DNA of 47,160 nucleotides from a virus, in IMG/VR virus record IMGVR_UViG_3300032282_004853, positions 1-47,160 of that record; one strand, 5' to 3'. Position numbers and translations under genes: made by a program. The stretch's first letter is position 1, and every line of letters begins with the position of its first letter. Of this stretch, positions 27,001 to 33,456 are shown one piece after another. The notes below the pieces were generated by a model. That model ran no database searches and was not told the DNA's origin. It saw only the letters and a program-made list of their open reading frames with translations.

Positions 27001-30000
27001 TCCGATGGCATGGATGCCCTCCTCGCTGAGCATGGACTCAGCCCGCTCTGGGTGATCAATCAGAACCTGGATGTTTTCCGTGGCAGGATCCAAAAGATCT
27101 CCAAGGCTGATACGCAGTTTATTGTCTGCGGTCAGTTCGGCTCCGCCCGAGCGTCGTTGCCCGTCATTGAAGGCGATTCCCTCAAAGGCATCATTCCACC
27201 TTGCGATTGCGGGGGCCAATTTATTGAGTGCTCTGGCGACATTCCTTCGCTGGATGGCGTTGAGGGGCTTTTTGCCAACTTTCACATTGGCTACATCCAT
27301 CTGACTGATCAGATTTTTCAGATTCTGGCCCTTGAGCTGCTCCGCGACATGGATGGGGGCGGTGATTTCATCCTGCTTTTCGGATCCACCCGCCTCATTC
27401 CATGATTTCAGGATGTCGGCCGGAGGTTTCCCATCACGGACATACTGACGGGCAAATGCCATGGAGTTGGCTGGCGTTGCCCCGGCCTCATTGCGAAGCC
27501 TTCTTGAAAGGATAATCGCCTGCTTGGTTTCCTTTGCCGACAAATCCCTGGTATCGGGCATGTCTGGGATGGAGTCGGCAGAAGAGGTTTCGGCATTGCT
27601 GTCCTGCGTCGGCTCTTGGGTTTCCCCTTCGGGCCTGATTCCAAGAATCTTTTGATTCTGCTTCAGGGCATCGGATTGGCGCTTGGCGTTGTTGGCTGCC
27701 GCCTGATCGGCGTATTGCTGGTGATTCTCGGGAGACTCATCAGGGAAGTTTGATTTCCAATAATCAGGACTCTCGTTTTCTGCTTGAAGCTGCTTGGGGA
27801 AAACTCCTCCATCCTTCTCAAAATCACCCGTGATTCTCTGGCGAAGCTCCTCATTGGTGATGTTGTCTGGATATGCCCCCTCTCTCAGGCCGGCGTAATG
27901 TTCGGCAACCGTTGAGTCCACCCCTTGGGCCTGCAGGATCTTGGAAATCATCTTCCCTCTCTTGGAAGACGGGGAAAGCGGGGGTTGGGGCTCAGGGGAG
28001 GGGATCTTGGCGGCGGCACCTCCGCCTTGGCTGCCAGGAGGCGTCAATGGTTCGCTGGGGCCTGTTGTCGCGGCAGGGGGTTCTTCATCATCGCTCCTCT
28101 TTTCGGAAATATCCCCTCCATCTTTGACGCGAACCATTTCTTGCCCGAATAGCAGGCCGTTTTCTTTGGTGAGACTTTCGGGATCCTTGTCGATCTGAAT
28201 GTTTTCAACCAACTGCCCTCGCGGGGTGAGAATTTCCCCATAACGGGTTCCGTCCCGATTCTTTTTGATGGTGATCGTGTAGTTCTCGCCAAAGGCATCA
28301 GGGGAAGTGAAAACATCCCCTTCTTTTGCATTGCTCCAAAGCGTTGATGCCCGCCGCTTCCTTTGCGCCATGGGCGCGTCATCGCTTAGTGGGGCTGGGT
28401 CTCCGGATGCTTCAGAGGAAGTTTCAATCGTTTGGCGATTCTCTCCACCTGGAGCTTGGTTTTCCCTCGCTGGATTTGACGTATCCCCAAGTTGTTGTGA
28501 TGTCGGCGGGTTTTCATTGGATGCTTCTCCAAAAATTCCATCGGCAGCGCTCTTGGCCTCTTTTCCCGTGATCCCGATCAGGTCAGCGGCGTGGGGGGCA
28601 ACTCCGGAGAGCCATTCTTTTGCCGTATCGGTAATGATCGTGTTCCCGTTGTGATCTTCGATAAAAGTCACTCCGGAGCTGGTTTTGGCTTTCCCGAGGG
28701 TCGCCCGCTCCGTCTCGGAGAGATCTTGGAATTTCACCCCTTGGGCTATTTTCACCAAGGCGCCCGCGAGGTCGGCCCTGCTTTCGGCCGGCACATTAAG
28801 CGGGTCGGCCTTGATGGCCGCATTGATCATCCCGATCTGCGCCTCAAGAATTTTCACCTGATCCCCGGGAGCGTTGGTGAGTTGGCTCATCAGCTCCGTG
28901 CGCCGTTTTACGAGATCCTTGGCCGTCGGCTGGGTATGGAGCGATGAAATCTGAGAGTCTGCCTGGGCAAGATCCTCCACTTTTCCGCTCCAGTCCTTGG
29001 GGATGTTGTATTTCTGCTTCAGTCTGGCGAGCTTGGCACCTCCTGCGGCGGCGGAGATCAATCCAAGGATGGCTCCGGAAATAGCCCCCGATTCGCTGGA
29101 TTCAGCGATTCCTGCAAAGAGGTCGCGATTCTCGTCATAGAAACGCTTGGCAATTGTGTTGTTGGCAATGGTTGTGGCGTCGTTAAGTGCGGTGAATGCA
29201 ACGGCTTCGCTGGCGGCTTTGACAAGGCCCTTGAGCACGGCGTTTTTGACCGGCTCGGCAAAGGTATTGAGGTAATGGCTGACCGGGATAACCACACCGG
29301 CCCCGACGACGCCACTCAGGAGGAAGGGAAGGAATGCTTCCTTTTCGGATTTTCCCATCTCGCGAGCCTCGGTGTATACAGAAGCTGCATTTTGGGCTGC
29401 TCCGACGGCTCCCGTGGCAGCTTGAGACAGAAAAGAGGCCACTTCGGCACTCATTCCTGCGGCCTTGGCTGCTTTTCCAACAATCGCTCCAGGGATAAGG
29501 AATCCAGCCAGCCCTCCGGCGTGTGCGGCGATATTGCCTGGGGTCGATTCGGCAAGTCGCGGGTCCATGGACTGCTCCTTGAGCGCATTGACTCCAAGCC
29601 CGATATCCTGCAGCCAATTACCCACGGCGTTGTCGGCATATCCGCCCGCATTGGCAAGAACGCCTGCGGTGGTTGCGAGGCTTCCTACGGTTGATGGAAC
29701 AAGCTCGTAGACAAACTTGGATGCGACATCCCCGATTTTCTCAATCATGGAGGGATCGGATTTCAGGAAGTCCAATGCCCTTGAGCGAAGTTCTTTGAGA
29801 TCCTCAGGATTGGAGGGGTTGAGTTCCGGGATGTATCCCGGAGTTTCAAAGTCCTTTTGCGTGATTTCGGGAGAAACCTTTTTCAGGAAATCGGGATCAT
29901 TTCGCATGATCCACCCCTTGAAGGAGTCGTTGATCAAGGTCTTGTCGATGATCCCTTCCTGAACAATCTGCGCCTGAGAGGCCATGCGCTTTGTCATGGC

Positions 30001-32193
30001 ATCCGCCTGCTCTTGGGTCAGCTTGCCGTCTGCTTGGGCCTTCTTGATCTGATCCTCCCATGACGGCATTCCCTTGGGCCTGAGACCCTCGGGGCGCATG
30101 GAGATGGGATTGATGGCAACGCTGCCATTGTGAAGAACTGCGTATCCGCTGCCGTCCTTGAAGGTCAGCTTCTTGTCGTCATCTTTAAGCTGCGCCTGCC
30201 TTTCCTTGATGGATTCCGCATTCGGGGATGCATCCAGTGCGGCCAACTTGGTTTTGGCCTCTTCCACTGCGGTGTTTTTCTCCTTGGAAGCCGCAATCTG
30301 CATTCCCGGGGATGCCATTGCTTGGAATCTCGCTTGGGCTTCAGTTCCATCTGCGATCTGACGCTCCAGATCTTCCCTCTGACGTGCCTTTTCAGTCAGG
30401 TCAGAGTCCGCCTTTTGCTTTTTGTCGAAATCTTCTTTTTTTGCCGTCTGGATACTTGAGGCAATAGCGTCCCGTTTTGCCTGAAGGTCGGCCTCGAGCA
30501 AGTCGCTGGCATTTTGTCTTTCCGTCGGATCGGTGATGGATTGCAGCTTGTTCCTGCGCTCGTTTGCATCCTGATCGAGCTGATCCAACTGATCTGCCAT
30601 GGGGGCGATTACGGGGTCTTTCCGCATCTGATCCCGCTGTTCCTGAACCTTCTGTTGCTGATTCCTGTTGAAGGCCTCAACGCCGGTCGTTAACTGCTGC
30701 GCCCGGGTATCGCGTTCGGCAATCTTTCGCTGTAGTTCTTGGCCGTCTGCTTGGATGGCTGCCGCTTCCTTGTCCCATTCGGCAATATCTGCGGCCGTTC
30801 CGCCTTTCTGGCGTTTTTCCGTGAGATCATTGATCCGCTGAGTGAGATCGGCATTGGCTGACAGGATGTCGACATTGGCCTGGCCGACCTGCTTGCCGGC
30901 CTCCTTGATGGCATCTTGGGCATCTTCGGGAGGAAGCGAAGCAATTGAATTGCGATACTCCTCTCGCTTGCGCTTGAGGTATCCGGCGGGACCTTCTTTT
31001 TTAAGCCCCTGATGCTTGATCGAAAGATCGAGCATTTCACTCCGCGCATCCTTGATCTGATCATCCGTTGCCAAAAGTCGCTCGGTGTCGGCAAGGCTCT
31101 TCTTGCGTTTTCCCTCGGATACTGCCCAGTCTGCCTGCGCCTTGGCGGTTGCCTCCTGATTGACGACGCCAAACATGTTGGTGACGGCTTTCGGGCGAGG
31201 GGTTGGAATACTAAGGCCCTCCTTTTTTTCTTCCTGCTTGGCTCTGGCAACGGCTGAAAGCCCGCCCGAAGGGATGGTGGCTGCTGGCGTGGTTGGTCCG
31301 CCCTCATCCGGCGAGTCGGAAATCTGGCTATTTTGCGCCGAATCTTGATCCGATGCCGGCAAATCCCTGCGTAGCTGCTGGATCTTGATCCCAAGATCCG
31401 CGTGCTGATTGGAAATCCCGCGCATTTCAAGCTGGTAAAGGTGCTTGGCACTGGCGATGGCAAGGCGATTATCCGAGCTAACCAAGCCCCCCTGTGCGTC
31501 AATTGTCTCCCAGGGAGTCAGCTTGGTTTTGCGATAGAGATTGGGGTCATTCGGATCATCGGGATTTGCTCCGTACTCGGCATCCTCATCGGGGTTCTTG
31601 ATTTTCTTGGAAAGAACGGTGGATGTCGTTCCGTCTGGATTGGTGATGGTCTTCGGGGCCTCGCCTCCCTCGTTGTAGACAACCTGATAAGGGCGTCCCT
31701 GAGCATCATACTGGACGGGGTGCTTGCGCTCTTTGACGGCCTGCTGGCCCGTCACGGGGTCGATCATGGGCGCGGCTACACCCTGCTCATTAAGCTCATA
31801 CTGGCGTCCTGTTTCCTGATTGTCGGCGCTGGCAGCCCGATTGATGGCCTTGCGCTGTGCCGTAAACGCCTCGCGGGCTTTTTGTCTCTCAAGGTTCCTG
31901 TTGTAGGCCTCTAACTGGCTGTTGTAGTGAATGTACTGTCGGACGGTTGCATCATCGTCATCCGGATTACTTGAGTAGTCAGGCTCTACCGGGGGAGTGA
32001 GTCTTTGCGGCGCTTGGATGTCTGGCTGATCCAGAGGCCTTGGCTGTGCGGCCAGATTTCCTGTATTGATTTTTGGAGATGGGCGAGGGGATGGAGAGTC
32101 ATTCCCGGGACTTTGGGATGAATTTTCGGAAGAATAATTGTCTTCCGTGGAACCGGGGGCGCCGTAGTCCTCCTCGTCGTCGTTAAGAGCCAT
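15007..32193 (-). CDS. Giant polyvalent virion protein (5728 aa) with embedded sigma-70 domain
   Basis: The largest gene in the window. Residues 1-860 are low-complexity and coiled-coil. About 870-1060 is Gly/Ala-rich and membrane-like (GGLAGFLIPGAIVGKAAKAA; LLSGVVGAGVVIPVSHYL). Near 1722 there is a degenerate zincin-like motif, SEEGIHAI. About 2070-2230 resembles the ddrB-ParB domain. About 2615-2725 resembles PBECR nucleases. The 2780-3230 segment carries the phage motif FIEEIQSDRHQ. LPD1 plus HEWFH lies at about 3650-3770, RadC/JAB at about 4205-4332 and a sigma-70 unit at about 4498-4685. The C-terminus (GILSGPLTHVANITGN; FFPFVRTPYNIF) is typical of phage polyvalent proteins. Such proteins are thought to be delivered with phage DNA. 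Seven SRRA/TRRA linkers separate the later domains and may be cleavage sites. Confidence 0.9.
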   Translation of the reverse strand: MALNDDEEDYGAPGSTEDNYSSENSSQSPGNDSPSPRPSPKINTGNLAAQPRPLDQPDIQAPQRLTPPVEPDYSSNPDDDDATVRQYIHYNSQLEAYNRNLERQKAREAFTAQRKAINRAASADNQETGRQYELNEQGVAAPMIDPVTGQQAVKERKHPVQYDAQGRPYQVVYNEGGEAPKTITNPDGTTSTVLSKKIKNPDEDAEYGANPDDPNDPNLYRKTKLTPWETIDAQGGLVSSDNRLAIASAKHLYQLEMRGISNQHADLGIKIQQLRRDLPASDQDSAQNSQISDSPDEGGPTTPAATIPSGGLSAVARAKQEEKKEGLSIPTPRPKAVTNMFGVVNQEATAKAQADWAVSEGKRKKSLADTERLLATDDQIKDARSEMLDLSIKHQGLKKEGPAGYLKRKREEYRNSIASLPPEDAQDAIKEAGKQVGQANVDILSANADLTQRINDLTEKRQKGGTAADIAEWDKEAAAIQADGQELQRKIAERDTRAQQLTTGVEAFNRNQQQKVQEQRDQMRKDPVIAPMADQLDQLDQDANERRNKLQSITDPTERQNASDLLEADLQAKRDAIASSIQTAKKEDFDKKQKADSDLTEKARQREDLERQIADGTEAQARFQAMASPGMQIAASKEKNTAVEEAKTKLAALDASPNAESIKERQAQLKDDDKKLTFKDGSGYAVLHNGSVAINPISMRPEGLRPKGMPSWEDQIKKAQADGKLTQEQADAMTKRMASQAQIVQEGIIDKTLINDSFKGWIMRNDPDFLKKVSPEITQKDFETPGYIPELNPSNPEDLKELRSRALDFLKSDPSMIEKIGDVASKFVYELVPSTVGSLATTAGVLANAGGYADNAVGNWLQDIGLGVNALKEQSMDPRLAESTPGNIAAHAGGLAGFLIPGAIVGKAAKAAGMSAEVASFLSQAATGAVGAAQNAASVYTEAREMGKSEKEAFLPFLLSGVVGAGVVIPVSHYLNTFAEPVKNAVLKGLVKAASEAVAFTALNDATTIANNTIAKRFYDENRDLFAGIAESSESGAISGAILGLISAAAGGAKLARLKQKYNIPKDWSGKVEDLAQADSQISSLHTQPTAKDLVKRRTELMSQLTNAPGDQVKILEAQIGMINAAIKADPLNVPAESRADLAGALVKIAQGVKFQDLSETERATLGKAKTSSGVTFIEDHNGNTIITDTAKEWLSGVAPHAADLIGITGKEAKSAADGIFGEASNENPPTSQQLGDTSNPARENQAPGGENRQTIETSSEASGDPAPLSDDAPMAQRKRRASTLWSNAKEGDVFTSPDAFGENYTITIKKNRDGTRYGEILTPRGQLVENIQIDKDPESLTKENGLLFGQEMVRVKDGGDISEKRSDDEEPPAATTGPSEPLTPPGSQGGGAAAKIPSPEPQPPLSPSSKRGKMISKILQAQGVDSTVAEHYAGLREGAYPDNITNEELRQRITGDFEKDGGVFPKQLQAENESPDYWKSNFPDESPENHQQYADQAAANNAKRQSDALKQNQKILGIRPEGETQEPTQDSNAETSSADSIPDMPDTRDLSAKETKQAIILSRRLRNEAGATPANSMAFARQYVRDGKPPADILKSWNEAGGSEKQDEITAPIHVAEQLKGQNLKNLISQMDVANVKVGKKPLNAIQRRNVARALNKLAPAIARWNDAFEGIAFNDGQRRSGGAELTADNKLRISLGDLLDPATENIQVLIDHPERAESMLSEEGIHAIGRKILADRSMAEGKTRDRILQSFADDPSRQLNIPETPDTNDHADSSAADIFNSLPKELRDHVDGIYSEKPGVTPSWKLGHEFFRMLAQHDLAIDKDGNAVAGGKIITEQTLGQHIVRTIREHLSKLFSYFSKLSENLKAGGAKDSDIAQVEEVRSQIKEAIKSLQTQVDENLRRSYEEGYGIRANRNRTDSKTGNAGGAISGRIDGEGRVGATEASWNPAMQKADSGNLEANAGSGAGIAEAKGLGGAPSEVPSGDGKGQPAATAQSPELIAELERLRSEKAEREAAQERAQERRNQAVQKRAENTADKEQLVAKVPEEAKGQAQELLQKVQMGKTTYVLGANRERISAVMIAVPPGEVETSHAGEDFHKNPNYGGENTRSYHNDETEQNKVRQMALPGALDEDSIVTDSKSASDGAPQVVMTIFNDANGKLQVKLQTAGGNGREQGINLSSPEDQERLSQAWKNNASHYGLHDMPDGWRGYRFLGVYDLRDEAQNRSYLQLVDKLNPNQGVVQDTASRADIDAALKIPAERLVNLPLTMSAEQARTELLGLVKDSEKLGLDRNLMAGLVKNPTQAQFYMQRLLLAAAFRSKALGEFFTSSQLSSGHATVTGLIKASTSAALHLREAGHGNIAEAIGRMLENVVEYVKNGDRIGQAIRRAAEQTEMGADGDTINALAAALDKKVEYHAQNKKGIKPVNAEDTVAGFEDLMRDITTSIKKHSDEPDMFGGARTMGDTLKAGIESHFRKNTPQDPRDVQSRRAGDPVKRMRQLIRKRQEEGLNRYETDELTNLEKAQGQHFMGFFDETKAPFSLESQEEAKPVAPTSPANQLSLLSRRAEKSPSKQAAEELRARLRPWMASENEKNEAIQSPGGEEHRKALQSTIDALTNGSEGSFTRPDIGTVYIPMGSDGTREFDYENGSGINGIITKRMIAGEDPVAAIVGSINAAALGKMNRIYGPKGHERASIDYNGYRAILSLTHHGNEKAWVLTGYEIKEGGAKGVSRNPDRYAPADSYIRRQVVASSIENLRREMGSVNSGDENTLQSRRAATDDQGFYSRLEDVLASKIQGKSATPEQIKALINKPDSGIKAEEIKWSGISDIIDTLASGNGGKVPKQALMDYLQGAGKVQFKEVSTQAGDPTKQFADYGQPIPAKYSQYTIPGGENYREVVLTMPGSSDLSLKRGMEARQMEDGSWNIWDRNGWVYREGSGTKEELLGKASQDEMLTTPSQPVYRSSHFAETPNYVAHMRLNERTDSSGTPGLFIEEIQSDRHQQGREKGYVGDSDFSESRKKAEELLKEIQPRIAELNQKYTNREATPEEQAERTVLLAKREEIQKSANLNWLGMENAIPDAPFRKDWPLQMFKRALRDAVSSGKGWIGWTSGSTQAERYKLSTKVDALRYAKRDDGTYLIKYIGKGARDEWKTLGASIPESELADNVGKEVAQKIIDGEGGKDSFSGATDLRGTNLDVGGEGMKGFYDEILPKEIGKYVKKWGAKVEQSAVSNPDEAIKGLSVSGDGKEFWLSKGHFGERVAGPFPDYISADNARDGMARGQTPVWKINITPELQQAVEGGQSLFSRRATKDDSQLDLFSEAKPEVEKYSKALDSEGITDPHAKQEAAIQDLGLTANQALELFPPEEMPFNLEGQVIRKQEPTTESKPLPEGPIEAPAAAGDSEVPTTNPSQIGTKLVDENQERLDALPEAAVAQLAIEAGQRPLTATKDSILANTQPELLSKALDSIKAPPAKGGITDFGEKIGGARKDMAIKTGSSVSRPVDERPAWERRYQIAKVERSMREGENGRYVIYDLRQESRWGHRQIGNSFATEEEAKKAIPLIAVSRNHNVYETRGEDGKGTGTFSIWRNVTDRKRVQVVKESFPSRDDAMRYMAEHAAQILETKTGWREELIAKPENAVRTGAPRREGPATPEMFQKSFGFRGVEFGNWMRQGNDDRERQEVLNHAYDGLHDLAEVLNVPPQALSLNGELALAFGARGQGLVGAKAHYEADYAVINLTKMKGAGSLAHEWFHALDHYMGRLDGKAKREMTVNPDGTKIFTGVNSADKTFVSHGFGVNSNVREELRKAFSSLMQTIDKKAVEYKEDTQQAEKFVKSTRDQLSEKLQQIRNGLTQELTWAKRNNKPASEAQLARFDALADKLLDGDVKTEFRYDKDAKVRPRSFTFPGQRWSNDTLDAISDLYKEIRGRSGFNAQQNGIGNDLAGYLKRYDQRINILNQANAGESKTKYTPTGYKMEATKMDQGTASDYWSLPHELAARAFSAYVEDRIAAHGDKSDFLSFGADNTLPGYRMWNVKPFPEGAEREAINKAFDDFFSTIKSEPTEKGVSLQSRRAIPDEDSVKNYLTERGVDRTRVVEVSHEITRQLQEISRLQEEGSAYGDLFSWNKGETLSLDRGDMGNPAETEEPGKTGGGSDEIERLPGEKNTDILRLPQDPEKAFGRGNVVSSLVHSLISREIPSFNIDGKTLNGPADFASLMMPLRSPYFESLKVAFLDKDNNVIHSQILTAGTLDSSYANRRDILISLKDARQKNPDVVSALIAHNHPSGNPEPSGADKKLTKIIREVMASAGISLKDHVITNGQTYHSFEKNETLPLPKEDIAAWENISRDKLQKITSDDLGTYVSQLRQGVDSDTAHIIYLTTKNGITAVERVPKGTDWANLKKALMDGIGREAPFGIALDISGLDSKDARYIKDSATREIANAGVYLLDVATSDIPSHSSRGIISTSPTPHDSVYEGDALNSRRADDENQLPLDFDKAREDGLKSPAQRLRESQDLINKIASQFSEMPNYNADDARQKVRIAIANAAKNFDPTKGVPFEAYAGVAAKNALRDLYRVESRYAERYQTTMDEPIGSDSQGNEVTRKDQLADANTPLPPDQAALNESSRLLESAILELPERMSDVLTGMLRGENGQEIANRMGITRQAVDNIQKAAMRRLQGKLGERGISSTNELLTRRALREDAGDDDIDSIMRGLNQEIDHDVIGGLRDQAISEEGSGKPKQIGRPDLAYGARNPETRAVDQYYTDTTTKETRAQWEDAAQGMLRKDADRVRADIQGKGLAGGSLTAEETVAAGIIADKLSKKMIQEPTDENIKAFNVFQYAYRELRSTAGRVLAAGYDPFMTPAQRHRDFLIDMMYKPSKKAERAIKAERDPVKQSALIDEETRRVMEKLKAAGITPEDILAERVTMRLADKKIISELRSLLSRAATSAQDLRRTAFDMILKNKSLDAISKTTGLKVDEIRKIKDDSIAKLRRDHFAKFQAGAKADKTSLVTGKKVSDTAAEEEFQKWLSNLGFVSNEKQGKPKFNVEDPVHVMRLAKAIKEAKGEAGFFDKAYEAWIAGILSGPLTHVANITGNLGSAALNLTLQRGMEAFVNLAIGDKKSASFGEFQWFAKGLMPGLARGYALAAKAWSAEHDFFENSVLGTPLELAQFDKVANTRQAISGAKGKFIRIPLRSLAFADSMFKGALGQMEAGAMAYRIAKAEGLSGKALSDRIETLSKTRGEVVAENLSRVAVTKESVRWFAERLAGRDESLDPDELIEDRGSEAWQMAREQAAYEAAKASGWTEEAWQRAVDSAREMTFQQDLKRGDDGGNMIEDMAAKLQDARDSNKLLGVFFPFVRTPYNIFRIGIRKSPLGAINLAAQAAKGLYSMKNGKAYLEGHPEAVRDLAEQAIAWGVGALLWGAAQGDEDDDDKQLLITGSHPWNKESAGIRGLNDRAFGGEYVIRIGGRNGVTIPFGRIEPIATVLGTTIDMIRAIKRNGTTSENADAFIGYILAQANGKTFLNGASTISDVMQGKSGRIEAIKKSVLQAIVPNIIRSPLRSLDDYVRDSKHASPLYTMLPAQSMAEEQINPYGEPIKKTGNPITRLFFSTPIASDETLRASDKLLLNWNRANPTEAWAPQAPLATFKDSKGKNVEMTAEETKKFRIAAGRLASVKLRGIVNARNAANPTMDDVKKVKNAFESATHEAKQRIFSPSYLAKRKQLFPDHN
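17224..17376 (-). other. Second HTH-like segment in the giant protein (residues ~4940-4990)
   Basis: The segment FDMILKNKSLDAISKTTGLK continues into VDEIRKIKDDSIAKLRR. It has the helix-turn-helix rhythm and the basic recognition-helix end seen in sigma region 4 and related activators. It lies about 250 residues after the sigma-70 unit, in the C-terminal segment. It could be a second DNA-binding element or a diverged duplicate. The evidence is pattern only. Confidence 0.4.
18139..18702 (-). other. Sigma-70 family domain within the giant protein (residues ~4498-4685)
   Basis: Region 2 is recognised in IASQFSEMPNYNADDARQKV followed by AAKNFDPTKGVPFEAYAG (FDPTKG at residue 4548) and AAKNALRDLYR. 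This matches the core-binding and -10 reading helix of sigma factors, compare the FDPxRGxxFxTYA signature. Region 4 begins LPERMSDVLTGMLRGENGQE (residue 4633) and continues IANRMGITRQAVDNIQKAAM, then RRLQGKLG, a classic -35-binding helix-turn-helix. The unit is bounded by NSRRA at 4480 and LTRRA at 4692. Region 3 is reduced to a linker of about 50 residues, as in ECF-like or minimal sigma factors. Confidence 0.85.
19198..19581 (-). other. RadC/JAB metalloprotease-like domain within the giant protein
   Basis: Residues ~4205-4332 contain the JAB/RadC zinc motif HNHPSGNPEPSGADKKLT, with HNHPSG at 4280-4285. Before it come the usual strand FLDKDNNVIHSQILTAGTLD and the helix containing IAHNHP; after it comes MASAGISLKDHVITNG. 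The H-x-H-P-S-G and downstream D are those of RadC-type JAB domains, which are known components of phage and plasmid polyvalent proteins. It lies between linkers at 4070 and 4480. Confidence 0.85.
20884..21246 (-). other. LPD1 plus HExxH zincin-like domain within the giant protein
   Basis: Residues ~3650-3770 include FGFRGVEFGNWMRQ (starting near 3660), the hallmark of the large polyvalent protein-associated domain LPD1. About 75 residues later comes AHEWFHALDHYMG, whose HEWFH (3749-3753) is a zinc-metallopeptidase HExxH motif. Upstream is DFGEKIGGARKDMA, also typical of these proteins. It is a candidate for self-processing of the polyprotein, which is untested. Confidence 0.75.
24019..24351 (-). 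other. PBECR-type nuclease-like domain within the giant protein
   Basis: Residues ~2615-2725 have the order seen in phage Barnase-EndoU-ColicinE5/D-RelE-like (PBECR) domains. A strand GTVYIPMG is followed by a GINGIITKRM helix, then a segment ending in ERASIDYNGYRAILSLTHHG and KAWVLTGYEIKE. It lies between SRRA linkers at 2564 and 2774. Catalytic residues cannot be fixed by eye. Confidence 0.55.
25504..25986 (-). other. ddrB-ParB-like domain within the giant protein
   Basis: Residues ~2070-2230 contain VMIAVPPGEVETSHAGEDFH followed by KNPNYGGENTRSYHND and, further on, ALDEDSIVTDSKSASDGAPQ. This spacing (ETSH, NPxY, then SxSADGAP) corresponds to the ParB-superfamily domain named after P1 DdrB and common in polyvalent proteins. 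It may act on DNA during entry. The assignment is by motif memory. Confidence 0.6.
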
Positions 32194-32217
32194 TGCCGTG
32201 AGATCGGGGATTGATTT

Positions 32218-33348
32218 CTAGGCGCCAGCTAATGGCTTTTTATTGGGGCCCGTGGGCTTTTGAGGCTTGGGGGAAACGGCTCCGATCAATGGACTTGATC
32301 CGCCGACATAAGCGGCCTGCTTCACCTGCTGCGGGGGAGTTGACGAAGTAATGGCGCTTTTATTCCCACCTTCCTGGGAGGGCGTTACTGCCGCCATGGC
32401 TGCAGGCGCATTGGACGCTTTGGCGGCGTTTTGAACCGATGGCGTCGCCATGAGTCGCTCTAGTCCACCAGTGCCGAGATTTCCCCGGCTTGTGGCAATG
32501 ACCCCATAGGGGGTCATCGTGACACTGTTGGTGTTGTTGGAAGTCCTGGCGTCAGTGGAAGTGGACCGATTCGCGGCGTTTGCCGCTGGCTGCATGGATA
32601 ATGCTCCGCTCATGTCTCCGTTTTTTACGGATGAAGAAATTCGCGAATTCAGTTCATCTCTCCGACCGGCGCTGTTAGATGCGCTTTGATCCAAGTCACC
32701 CGTTACTGATCCGGTAATGTCGATAGCGTCACTTGGCTCAATATACTCGTTGGTAGCTGGGTTGATGCCTTGAGCAAGCTTGGTGTCTTTAACGTTCTGG
32801 ACGGCTTGGGCGATCTTTTCGGCCCTAGCCGCATTCTGCGGATTATCAGCATCCCATGAATGGCCCCCGGTTCCTGCTGCGATGCCGTTGAGCTTTTCGT
32901 TGGCCGTCTGGGTCTTCTGGCTTGCCCTAAAGGCGTCCAGGCGGCTTGGAGTAACCGCTTCGGCCATTGCGGTAGATCCCTGTGGGGCAGAAGCGGATGA
33001 TGCGGTGGAATCAGACTGGGCATCAGGAGAGAACGGTCCATTCTGCGTGTAGGTGCCATCACTGTTACGGCGATAGCTGCTTCCCATTGGAAGATACCTG
33101 GAGGCCATTTCGGTGGCCTTTGCCGCTGTAGCCTGCTTGATCGCGGCTGTATTGGCTTTTTGATACTCAAGATCAGCATCCTTCTCGGCCTTCGTCCGAT
33201 CAGATTTTCTACGAAATGCCGCGAGCCCATTGGGATTCCCGGACGGGCTCTGTTTTTCTTTAACTATCAACGGGGCCTTGCCTTCAATGACGTTATCGTT
33301 GCCTTCTTCAGTTTCGCTGCCGTCTCCGTCTTCTTGCGAGGTAGTCAT
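32218..33348 (-). CDS. Low-complexity internal virion-type protein (376 aa)
   Basis: Encoded 24 nt upstream of the giant gene and probably on the same message from promoter element C. It is rich in Ala, Ser, Thr, Asn and Gly with few hydrophobic residues. It has a charged N-terminus (MTTSQEDGDGSETEEGNDNV), a short helical stretch near residues 50-90 (KADLEYQKANTAAIKQ-like) and a Pro/Lys-rich tail (SPKPQKPTGPNKKPLAGA). It is largely disordered by composition. No family is recognised. Position suggests an internal or ejected virion protein working with the giant protein. Confidence 0.75.
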   Translation of the reverse strand: MTTSQEDGDGSETEEGNDNVIEGKAPLIVKEKQSPSGNPNGLAAFRRKSDRTKAEKDADLEYQKANTAAIKQATAAKATEMASRYLPMGSSYRRNSDGTYTQNGPFSPDAQSDSTASSASAPQGSTAMAEAVTPSRLDAFRASQKTQTANEKLNGIAAGTGGHSWDADNPQNAARAEKIAQAVQNVKDTKLAQGINPATNEYIEPSDAIDITGSVTGDLDQSASNSAGRRDELNSRISSSVKNGDMSGALSMQPAANAANRSTSTDARTSNNTNSVTMTPYGVIATSRGNLGTGGLERLMATPSVQNAAKASNAPAAMAAVTPSQEGGNKSAITSSTPPQQVKQAAYVGGSSPLIGAVSPKPQKPTGPNKKPLAGA

Positions 33349-33370
33349 ATTTGGGAAAGTGGGTTGCTCC

Positions 33371-33400
33371 GCAATAGACCCGCAAGCGAAACGCTGTCAA
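33371..33400 (-). promoter_or_regulatory. Phage promoter element C (ejection/giant-protein operon)
   Basis: The minus strand reads TTGACAGCGTTTCGC at 33400-33386, with a possible -10 TATTGC at 18-bp spacing (33376-33371). The next gene starts at ATG 33348. The intergenic stretch 33349-33456 also separates the divergent plus-strand secreted-protein gene. No comparable plus-strand promoter is obvious. Confidence 0.65.
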
Positions 33401-33456
33401 GCAAGATCCCTAAAAAACTGCCTGACGAATTCAATCATGCGCCGTATTGATCTGGT